A stretch of 64,000 nt of DNA, from NCBI RefSeq assembly GCF_000165395.2, contig NW_026261572.1:1-64000 (forward strand), written 5' to 3'. Positions 1 to 8,292 of this stretch are shown here, piece by piece. A program made the position numbers and the translations under genes. A model generated the notes under the pieces. That model worked only from the letters and a program-made list of their open reading frames with translations, was not told the origin of the DNA and searched no databases. The DNA is from Babesia bovis T2Bo. Lineage: Eukaryota > Apicomplexa > Aconoidasida > Piroplasmida > Babesiidae. How positions within the stretch are numbered: position 1 is the first letter of the stretch; each line of letters starts with the position of its first letter.

Positions 1-104
1 TAAACCCTAAACCCTAAACCCTAAACCCTAAACCCTAAACCCTAAACCCTAAACCCTAAAACCCTAAACCCTAAACCCTAAACCCTAAACCCTAAACCCT
101 AAAA
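1..104. repeat. Telomere repeat array (CCCTAAA)n
   Basis: Tandem 7-bp CCCTAAA units run from the first base, with one extra A near position 60. The C-rich strand reads 5' to 3' into the window, so this is the left physical end of a chromosome. The unit is the TTTAGGG type used by apicomplexans and plants. Confidence 0.98.
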
Positions 105-310
105 ACTCTTACATCTCATACACGTTTTCACCATATACCCAACTTGGATATTACCATAATATTCGTTCCACTTTATTCAAATCACACCGCATATCCTAAA
201 CCCTAAAACCGTTACATATCTTACACATATGCACCATCTACCCCACTAGGATTCTACCTTCATTTTCGTTTCACCCCATAAAAAGCACACTGCATAAACC
301 CTAATATCCC
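97..310. repeat. Degenerate telomere-associated repeat, about 100-bp unit
   Basis: Short telomeric seeds recur at about 97, 195-208 and 294-304. The first two are each followed by similar sequence (TTACATxTCxTACACxxxTxCACCAT, then CATTTTCGTTTCA-like or ATTCGTTCCA-like). This gives about two diverged units of roughly 100 bp; the third seed starts an unrelated stretch. Confidence 0.6.
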
Positions 311-1410
311 CAGATTGGCTTTACCCAACATTAACACTCACCCCAGGTACACCACATCACATCTACCCCATGTGACTTATATACCATTACACTATCCACC
401 CCATAACACCACTATCACGCACCCTAGAAACCCCCGGTGGACTACATTCCCTACAGAACCACATGTCCTATCATCCCGGATACAATTCACTCTAGATGTA
501 TCACATACGCTATGATTATCATTATATAACCGTAACCCTATGGATACCATAATGACCTATAGCCTATATTACTCTATAGCCTGAGGTTATGTATCTCTCA
601 TAGTAGTATTCACACTGGTGGAATATGAACTAGTAGGCAAAATATTCTAGGACATAATATACCCTATTACATTAAATGTAAATCTACGCCATTTCGGTAT
701 GGAGTCTATGTATGCTGCATCACATATACAGTTCATCTTCTATTGAGATACCTTAACATATACACTCTTTTCTATAATGCAGTATATACTCCATAATCTA
801 TAAGGCTATTTACAGTATATCTTCCTTGCCCCAATACCCTCTATTCACTACAATACTACTATAGTGATGCACTATATGTATACAAGCACCTTCTCTATAG
901 TCATCAGTTCACATCTTATAGCACTCCCTGCTCTATAACACCATACCTCATACATTGCTGGTCATTACTTGATATGTATTAATATCTACTTGTCGTGTTC
1001 CTTTCCTACCATGATCACCATATACATATAATATGCACAGTAGTACTGTTCAATGTACTATCTCTCTTGACATACCGTAGTTGTGTTCATATCAACGGAT
1101 ATACTATACGGAATATTCATCTGCTCTATCTACTGTTCTATCTAATGCTACTATGGTACACATACATTAATCCATCTCACTACCCCCAAGATGCACTACA
1201 TTGTGTAGAACATTCACTGAAAATACTGAATTTTTTGCTGCTGTCTGGCCAAACTCTTTGTAGCAACGTGGACTGATACCTGTCTAGTACTGTTACCAAT
1301 ATGCAGTGCATCTGTCTAACACTAGTATAACTATACTTGCATTAATGTGAATGTTACATCTGCCTATTCTGGCCCGAATATTCCACGTCACTTTGGCGAC
1401 ACAATTTGGC
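311..1410. other. Subtelomeric sequence without a recognisable gene
   Basis: AT-rich sequence with many ATAGTA, TATAG and CTATA words. The open frames here (for example 995-1276 on the plus strand) are low-complexity, have no family resemblance and no plausible partner exons. I see no RNA gene. Confidence 0.6.
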
Positions 1411-1845
1411 TCACCATTTATTTGTTACCTTCATTGCTATACCAAGTCCTACGAATATACCCACTCCTAACAATGCGACTAGCATCCCATATATCACTTT
1501 ATTATCTCCAAATCCCCACCCTATAAAACCTACTGCCATTACCCCAAATATAACCATCAATAGAAATAACACTACGTGGAATCCCCAATGGAATTTTCCA
1601 TTTTGGTCCACTAAATCCCATTCTTTCGCCAACTTGGTGAACCACCCATCACTACCCTTAGGAGCATCCTTCAAATTCTTTACCACATCCTCAGGATCAT
1701 CACCTCCAGTCACTTTCTCTGCCATGGCCCATGTAGTGCCGTGGTAGTGGCCAGTCACTGGGCTCAGTGAACCCAGTCTGGTAGGTGTCCAGTCCAGTGG
1801 CCATAGGGTACCCAGGGCTAGCACTAGGACTGGGTAGACCAACAT
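1411..1845 (-). CDS. Small membrane protein: signal peptide plus two TM segments
   Basis: 144 aa, function unknown. The first 16 residues (MLVYPVLVLALGTLWP) form a signal-peptide-like hydrophobic start. Two hydrophobic segments lie near residues 87-107 and 114-134, joined by a short GFGDNK loop, and the tail is short. It is the first gene from the telomere, about 1.3 kb in. It sits downstream, on the same strand, of the membrane protein at 2155-3270 and the VESA1 fragment beyond. A copy of its first 18 codons sits at 46003-46059 in the same relative order, so it belongs to a duplicated cassette. An SP-2TM protein at 46564-46941 has the same architecture. Export to the infected red cell is possible but is inference only. 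Confidence 0.7.
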   Translation of the reverse strand: MLVYPVLVLALGTLWPLDWTPTRLGSLSPVTGHYHGTTWAMAEKVTGGDDPEDVVKNLKDAPKGSDGWFTKLAKEWDLVDQNGKFHWGFHVVLFLLMVIFGVMAVGFIGWGFGDNKVIYGMLVALLGVGIFVGLGIAMKVTNKW

Positions 1846-2154
1846 GGTTACGATGGTAGTGATGCAGTGGTGGGAGATGGTGGCTTAGTAGTAGTGATGT
1901 GGAGGATTAGTGGGATGGTAGCTGTAATGGGTAGTATTCAGTGGTGGTAGTTAATAGTGGTATCTAGTACTACTATATATAGAAGACTACACTTTTCGTA
2001 TCCATCAACCAATCTACATTGCATACACTGTATAATTTCTAAATGATATGACTATTACAAATTATACCTCTACAGTAAGCATTACGGCTATTATTGGGCT
2101 ACCCAAAGTTGGGTCATCAAGTGTCACAGGGTGGTACTGTAGTCACATTTAACA

Positions 2155-3270
2155 CTATGATTCCTTTGCGATATCAGTGTCTGTTACCGTGTTCTCAGCA
2201 GTGTCAGTAGCCTTGAGACCCTTCTTCTTGGGGATACAAGAACTCCATCTCCATGTAAGTAGACCACATCGGTATGCATACCACAGTGTAGGTACCATCA
2301 GTACTAGTGAGTAGCCCAGAAGGGTATATTCTACAGATTCGCTCGTTTCCTCAGTGCGTTTATTAATATACATAATTGCCAGCAGCAACACCACTACTAG
2401 TACCACTGCTAATACCCCAAAGCACAGGTAATCCTTGGGCCAGTAGAATATCTCTTTATACTCTAGGCAGTACCAGGTAATACCCAAGGCCACTAGGTGG
2501 AATGCTAAGAGGGGATAAGTTAATGTACTAAGTAGTACTTCATTGTTACCGCCTAGAAATGCCACTGCCAATATGGAGGCCACCGCAAGTGCTGATGATA
2601 TCAGTGCCACCACTTCCGGTACTGTACATGGTAACTTCAGTATGGTATTCCATATCACTGCCATGGTATAGCACTGAGTACAGGGGACTAATATTTTACA
2701 AAAGTAGCAAATAGTTAACATCACATATCCGCCGTCATAGTAGGAAAGATCTTCGCCAGTGCGTTGATGCTGTACCAATGAAGCTGTCACTGCCAATAAT
2801 ATTAGTATCAATAACACTACCACTATTGCACTACCATAGCAAATGTACTGACTCTTACAACATGGTCTACAGAATAGGTTACACTTCCATCCGCAGTAAA
2901 GGGTACCGCCTAGTATACCCAGTAGTACAACTACAATACCGTAAATGGGATCTGTCCATTTGATACCAATGCTTAGGGAAGACAAGCCCTGTAGACTCAA
3001 CTGCTCCATTACAACTGCTACCACCTGTAGTACTACTAGTAGTACCAGTAATACCCAATGGTACCGGGTCATTGGGGATACGAGGTACCCAGCCTTCTTG
3101 CATTGCCATAGACATACACCAATCAGTATAGTGGATAGTGTAGTGGTAGTGGGTACTACCTCAGTAGTGCTGATTTCGGGTATCAAGATAACTAAAGAAC
3201 CCAGTGCCTGGCAACACGTGGATAGCCATAGCAGTACGAGTACTACAGTAGTACATGAACTACTATCCAT
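2155..3270 (-). CDS. Multi-transmembrane variant-family protein (subfamily B)
   Basis: 371 aa with about nine hydrophobic segments. The start is set at the Met of MDSSSC because the paralogue at 44559 begins MDNVSC; an ATG one codon upstream is possible. The N-terminus looks like a signal peptide (LVLLWLSTCCQALG). A cysteine cluster, CGWKCNLFCRPCCKSQYICY, sits near residue 130. A WPKDYLCFG motif near residue 280 resembles the YW.RDR.ACG motif of the other membrane proteins here, which suggests one superfamily. The tail ends in an acidic, Thr-rich stretch (ATDTAENTV...AKES) shared with the 44559 copy. It probably belongs to the multi-TM families that accompany ves genes in Babesia; transport or scaffold roles are untested. 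Confidence 0.8.
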   Translation of the reverse strand: MDSSSCTTVVLVLLWLSTCCQALGSLVILIPEISTTEVVPTTTTLSTILIGVCLWQCKKAGYLVSPMTRYHWVLLVLLVVLQVVAVVMEQLSLQGLSSLSIGIKWTDPIYGIVVVLLGILGGTLYCGWKCNLFCRPCCKSQYICYGSAIVVVLLILILLAVTASLVQHQRTGEDLSYYDGGYVMLTICYFCKILVPCTQCYTMAVIWNTILKLPCTVPEVVALISSALAVASILAVAFLGGNNEVLLSTLTYPLLAFHLVALGITWYCLEYKEIFYWPKDYLCFGVLAVVLVVVLLLAIMYINKRTEETSESVEYTLLGYSLVLMVPTLWYAYRCGLLTWRWSSCIPKKKGLKATDTAENTVTDTDIAKES

Positions 3271-3627
3271 CATGCGATAGGAATCCACAAAGTAGTACTT
3301 AGTAGTAGCTAATTAGTTACGAATTTCTGGGATTCCATGGTAGTACTAGGGTGGTACCCATCGGAACACAGTAGTGGTGATGCTGTTACAGATGCATGGG
3401 TATGTCCAAGTGAAGGGTGTTATAAAAGCCTCTAGGAAGGCTCATTATAAGCAGATAGTAATTAAAGGGTGTGGGGAATTGGTTGTTTTTGTTGGCGTAG
3501 TAATGTGGTATGACTAAGTGGTAATAGTTATTACCGAAAAGATGGCGTCGTACTTTTGCATGCTATCCGGTAATACCACATGATCGTCGTCAGTAATATT
3601 ACTATACAGAGATTCATAAACACATTG
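3271..3627. other. Intergenic spacer, no gene seen
   Basis: Spacer between the VESA1 fragment and the membrane protein, both on the minus strand. It is rich in TAGTAC and GTAC words. The matching spacer in the other cassette is 44179-44558. No RNA or ORF is supported. Confidence 0.5.
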
Positions 3628-4240
3628 TTACTCGTCCTTTTCATATGACCACCCTAGGCAGTACTTACCTTTACCCTGATTCAACCTATCCAGGTCATAG
3701 CCCATGGCCGCCATGAATGAGCCGAGACCTTTTCCGACCTCACTCAGTGTTCCATCCTGGCTCCACCTCTTATCACCACCACTCCCCTCCTTAGTTAGGA
3801 ACCCCAACTGACTGAGTCCACTCCAGATGAGACATACTGACCCTAGGAAAATACGGGCCAGGAGGTGGACCTCTGTAGTACTGTTGGTAGTACCGCTACA
3901 ATAACGTACCCTGGGCAGCTTTAACTGCGTTGACAGTACTGGCACTACCAGCACTTCCACTTCCTCCGGCACTACCTACTATAGGTTTACTCCATATGAC
4001 TACCAATGGGTACTTACCAGTGGTACCATTGACTATTTTGGTCCATGTACACAACGAACCAAGGCCATTATCATATGATGATCGATACTCCTTTTTTGAT
4101 TCCCCTGCACTCCATTTCCTGGCAATGCCATTTTCAGTAATATTTGGTCCAAATGAGTTTCCCCCTTCCTGCCACCCAACCCACTTCTGTAGTCCCTGTG
4201 CCAACTGGTCTATCAGTGTCTCTATGACCTCGGTACCCTG
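3628..4240 (-). pseudogene. Truncated, frame-broken VESA1-alpha-like fragment
   Basis: Two overlapping frames together resemble the first part of a VESA1 alpha subunit: LAQGLQKWVGWQEGG in one frame (from about 4235 down) and ARIFLGSVCLIWSGLSQLG followed by MGYDLDRLNQG in another. The frame changes near 3900, with no convincing intron between the two. The N-terminal block of the 43254 copy (NLKEAIDWVLRVTG) is missing, and the frame stops 11 residues after LNQGKGK. Homology begins beside a 22-bp sequence (4270-4291) that also lies before the 8.3-kb VESA1 frame. A silent donor for gene conversion is plausible (inference). Confidence 0.75.
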
Positions 4241-4269
4241 CTGTGGCTACCTTGAACAGCCACTACTTT

Positions 4270-4291
4270 TATACTAAACTTTCAGCAAAAG
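4270..4291 (-). repeat. 22-bp element shared by two truncated VESA1 5' ends
   Basis: Its reverse complement matches 8195-8216 perfectly (starts CTTTTGCTGAAAG). In both places it lies about 40-80 bp upstream of the first VESA1-like codons, reading towards them. Confidence 0.7.
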
Positions 4292-5024
4292 CGGTACTAA
4301 ATTTTTATGAAACTTATATTAACTTTGCTACTAATCTTCCATAAAGCATCTAATAAACATCCACTACACTTGCTGCTAAGCTCTCACCAACATTACCTCT
4401 AGTATACACAGTACTTATACACAATGTCCCCGCGCAAGTGTCTGTTTAGTGGGGGCCCTATATATGTTGGAGATACCCCAGTGGGGTTTTTAGGATGCTA
4501 GGGTACCCACCAATGATGGGGCACTACCTAGTGGCTTGAAAAGTAGGTTGGGCAGTTGATAAGCACGTATCTATCTCCATAGCAGTGGATAGGCCAATTA
4601 GAGACCATCTAACAATTCCTTTTCAGGACCCTTGTAGTGATTACTGTGGATATCCTGATAGAGGTAGTGATATGTCCTAGTGTACATTATGGTGTACAGT
4701 CTCTATAACGAAGTCACTTCCATGGGACATTATGGATACCGTGGTTATCATGCAGTACCATACTGCGCCATAACAGAGGAGTCTATGTGTGCTAATGATC
4801 AGTGTTATTAATGGAGCAATACAGAGTGTCCATGGAAGTAGTGGATATTAGTGTTGTTGAGGTTATGTTAATGTAGTGTGGAGTAATAAAGGATATGTGT
4901 TAATATAGTGTAGCAGATAATCGTATAAACCATGAAATATGTATTAATGTAAGCTGCTACTGAGGTCTATGGAGTATGGCATTATGTTGACTTCGTTTTC
5001 ATGATGGTATTACAATATTTGTGA
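4292..5024. other. Intergenic region, no gene seen
   Basis: Spacer of about 730 bp between the VESA1 fragment and the SmORF gene. AT-rich with ATAGTG and GTGTA words. The only open frames are short. Confidence 0.5.
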
Positions 5025-5615
5025 TTAACCATATGAAAACATGTGACCGGTATTCCATTCACGTCTTAATCCTTGCTTTTGGAAAGTTTCCGAGAATAAC
5101 TTTCTGATGTCTTTCTCTACTTCAGGTTTTATTGGCACATTACAGTCTTCTGGAACTTTGGCAGCCAAACCAGGTGGTAATACGTAACGTAAGGCACATC
5201 TACTTTCTGGCTCGGGTAACAGATACCATCCAATGGCATAAAATTTGAAAAACTTAGAAATATATTCCTCTAGTCCTGACCACATTCGCTTGTTGCAGTC
5301 CTCTGGAACGTCTTTTGCTATATCGCTTGGTAATGCTTTACGTAAGGCAGCTCTGTTTTCCGGCTTGGATTCCAGAAGCCATTCAACATCGTACATGAAG
5401 AGACCTCTTGTATCATTATGCTCTTGAGTATCCGTTTTCGTTGGTTCTTTTACATCCACAGTCTTAGCAGCAGGTCCTTCTTTTTTACCAAAGAATCTGC
5501 TTAAGAAAGACTCCTTCTTGGGCTGTTCCTGGGCTACTTCAGTAGAAGTGGCTGTGGTAGACAGACCAAATGCCACCACGAGACAGAGCTTAGGTAATGT
5601 GTTGAAGGCTACCAT
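5025..5615 (-). CDS. SmORF-type secreted protein with two internal repeats
   Basis: 196 aa starting MVAFNTLPKLCLVV. The upstream TTG-initiated extension is excluded because this is a eukaryote. A signal peptide (residues 1 to about 22) leads into TEVAQEQPKK, nearly identical to the plus-strand paralogue at 14255. The mature part has two tandem units of about 52 aa, each with W.LL..P..R.AL...LP...A..VPEDCN and then a basic or aromatic end. The paralogue has one unit. It fits the B. bovis SmORF family, small secreted proteins encoded beside ves1 genes, role unknown. It lies 544 bp downstream of the membrane protein at 6160-7359 on the same strand. Confidence 0.85.
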   Translation of the reverse strand: MVAFNTLPKLCLVVAFGLSTTATSTEVAQEQPKKESFLSRFFGKKEGPAAKTVDVKEPTKTDTQEHNDTRGLFMYDVEWLLESKPENRAALRKALPSDIAKDVPEDCNKRMWSGLEEYISKFFKFYAIGWYLLPEPESRCALRYVLPPGLAAKVPEDCNVPIKPEVEKDIRKLFSETFQKQGLRREWNTGHMFSYG

Positions 5616-6500
5616 CTTGCTGAAGTCAATAGAGAGTGAGATTCCCAACTGTTGTACTCACAGCTGTTGTTATGCCCCAGGTATGGTACTAGTGCTGGGA
5701 AGGTAGGGATCGCTCTACCATGCATTAATATAATGTGCTGGGTAGTAGATATCCATTTGATGTGCTACTATTGTGATTGTCTCACTATTATGTGCTCATC
5801 AGATCACTATCATTACTCCGATAGACTGATACATTCGCCGTCAGTGATATAACTACCATGTAACGTCTTTTATTTACCACATTCTGGCAATCCGATTGGT
5901 AACTACTTGTATCTACCCTTTCTATTGTCTGTGTTAGTTATCAATGGAACCAGATAGGTCATACCCCTGATGCTACATAGCACTATGCCACACCATCAAT
6001 AAAACACCCTGTACTCCAGTTAATCTATCTAACAACTCTGGAAGTTCCAGCCATATAGAATGGTATCCACACCATTAGTAACACTGTCTAAACTGTAGCT
6101 GTATTAAAAACGGACTACTAGCAATTAACTAGACTACATTAGAGCAGTGTTATCCTGTACTACTCAGTGTCTCTTGTGACTTCTACGGTGTCAGCTGTAT
6201 TGTCTACAGCCACTTCTGGAGTACTCACTGCCTCGTCACTACCCTGTAGCTGTGTAGAGTTACTACCACTGCTTTTCTTGGTGAAGCAACTGCCCTGTAA
6301 AAGGCCACCACGGAAGCCATAGAACAGAGCACCACCAAATGTAATACAGCCGTACACCACCAAGCAGTAGAAGGGTGGCTTCCCTGTGTTGTCAGTGCTC
6401 TCCATGCCATAACTAGCGATTCCCATCCACGTGACTAGTGACACCAGACTGAGCACTCCACAAGCCACTCGGTCCCTGGACCAATACTGTGACAGAGGTT
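5616..6500. repeat. Left arm of a large inverted repeat
   Basis: The SmORF upstream region, the 544-bp intergenic spacer and the 3' end of the membrane-protein gene are the reverse complement of about 13365-14290. Long stretches are identical, for instance next to both stop codons and next to both SmORF starts. The middle (about 5830-5960) is more diverged. Confidence 0.85.
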
Positions 6501-7359
6501 CCTTGAAGTGGATTATAACCAGGAGTACTATAGTAGCTATAGTTGTCAAGAATAACAAGGTGTAACTAGCGGGTTCAAGACCGTGTTGACCCTCTTGCCC
6601 ACTAATAACAATAACAATTAAGATCCCTAGGGCACCACCCAGGAGTACTAATAGGAGTACATCCCATCTGGACCACGGGGTGCAGCACAAGTTCACCTGG
6701 TAGGCACTCAGGACACTAGCTCCCATTAATACGTTGTTCAGAGAAGAAAGAGTTCTACAGGATGATTTGGTGGCATTAGCCTTTTGCTGGGTCTCACTGG
6801 TCCATGATCCCTTTGTCGTATAATAGAAATACCACTGCAGACTGGCGATATATCCAATGAAGCACAGAGTGGCTATTGATCCCATGACGTAGAATACACA
6901 TTGCTTAATAGTCATATCCTTGCTGAAGCATCCATTGAATATCAAAGTCACCACAAATCCTACGAAAGCCACTACCTGTAGGCACGATATGGCCACTACG
7001 ATATAGGCAGTCTTGTCAGCATTCTGAGTATAATTCGTGGTCAACGTAAAGGTAACATAACATGCAGTAACCACAAGTATCATCCCAAAGGCTAACAGTG
7101 CCTTCATGGGCCTACATAGTGGCGTCTTCACATACTGGCAGTAGTACCCTAGTAAATGTAGTCCTATATAGCATAAAAGAACCATAAAGGACAAGGCGGT
7201 GACCATAGGGTCTGTTTCACTAGCATATCCAGCGCTACCAGTGGCTAGTAATACCGTCCGTACTATGAGCGCCACTGCCATGGCAACGCCAAGTACCAGT
7301 ACCACCATGAACATCCATTGGTACCATTGTAGTGCCTCCACAGTGTCTTGGGAGGACAT
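6160..7359 (-). CDS. Multi-transmembrane variant-family protein (subfamily A, 399 aa)
   Basis: 399 aa, about ten hydrophobic segments, function unknown. The ATG at 7359 is the first possible start. Family marks in order: LLGYYCQYVKTPLCRP near residue 68, SAYQVNLCC near 218, IIHFKEPLSQYW near 282, and FYGFRGGLLQGSCFTKK near 349. The soluble tail ends EVAVDNTADTVEVTRDTE, identical to the tail of the 622-aa protein at 11844. Its N-terminal half is clearly diverged from that paralogue while the C-terminus and 3' flank are nearly identical, a pattern expected from gene conversion. It is divergent from the VESA1 frame at 8.3 kb, with about 0.9 kb between. Confidence 0.85.
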   Translation of the reverse strand: MSSQDTVEALQWYQWMFMVVLVLGVAMAVALIVRTVLLATGSAGYASETDPMVTALSFMVLLCYIGLHLLGYYCQYVKTPLCRPMKALLAFGMILVVTACYVTFTLTTNYTQNADKTAYIVVAISCLQVVAFVGFVVTLIFNGCFSKDMTIKQCVFYVMGSIATLCFIGYIASLQWYFYYTTKGSWTSETQQKANATKSSCRTLSSLNNVLMGASVLSAYQVNLCCTPWSRWDVLLLVLLGGALGILIVIVISGQEGQHGLEPASYTLLFLTTIATIVLLVIIHFKEPLSQYWSRDRVACGVLSLVSLVTWMGIASYGMESTDNTGKPPFYCLVVYGCITFGGALFYGFRGGLLQGSCFTKKSSGSNSTQLQGSDEAVSTPEVAVDNTADTVEVTRDTE

Positions 7360-8250
7360 TATGAAGGGTAGCGATATGGAGAGGTGCTGTGATGTAGCAC
7401 TATGGCAGTACCACTACCGGTACTAGTGGGTACTACTATTCGGTGGTACCCAGTGGAATAGGTGGCGTATTACAACAGGGGTTCAAGTGGTGATGCCCCA
7501 TGATGGAATCACGGGAAGGGGAAAGGGTAGGGTAGGTATTCAGTGGTGGTGACGTGGTGTGGTGATGGAGGGAGTGGAGGTAGGGGTGGTGATACAGGGG
7601 GTGGTAGGTGTTATGTAGTATTGATGGATGCAATGTAAGATTAGGGATGCTATCTAGGATTGTAGAGGTTGTTATAAGGGATAATAGGTGTTATATTAAG
7701 TAGAAGATATTATATATATCAATATGGACATTGTTATGCAATGTTATGGATGTCATATAGCATTGTAGACATGTTATAGGGAATAATAACCGTTATATAG
7801 CATCATAGACATTGGTAGACGTAATAATAGGTTTTATATTGCACTATTGATGTTATATAGTATTCTAGACATTCTAATGCAGAATCCCTGTAGTACAAGG
7901 TAGTGATCACTGATATAATAACGATGAAGCTAATGAATATGTAACTATATAATGACTATCTAGTGACCAAGACGTTGCTAGTCACCATGATACGGTATTA
8001 GCTATATAATGTTATCCCCAATAGAAATACACTGTCCTACTACAGATCTACACTCTATTAAGACAACACAAAACATTCACTAGTCAACACAGTGGTAATG
8101 ACACTGTAGAAGCTAGTTTAATAAAATATCCATAAAATTTTGATAGCATTGTTAGTGACACTTTTAGTAAAAGATTCATGGAAATTTAGCAGTACTTTTG
8201 CTGAAAGTTTAGTATAATAGTGCCAGATGTTCAGGGTAGTCATATAATAA
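7360..8250. other. Intergenic region between divergent genes
   Basis: About 890 bp with a purine-rich GGTGG and GTAGTG stretch at 7430-7620, then AT-rich sequence with repeated ATGTTATAT-like words (7640-7870). A promoter must lie here for the minus-strand gene. I see no VESA1 N-terminal exon on the plus strand. Confidence 0.5.
8195..8216 (+). repeat. 22-bp element shared by two truncated VESA1 5' ends (second copy)
   Basis: Perfect reverse-complement match to 4270-4291; see that entry. It precedes the VESA1 frame by about 80-100 bp. Confidence 0.7.
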
Positions 8251-8292
8251 TGCCATAGTGGTACCCCTGTAGTACGGACCTACATAGACCAG

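Noticed and set aside
315..1276. Open frames in the subtelomere
   Set aside because: Composition follows the local repeats; no conserved motif, no paralogue in the window.
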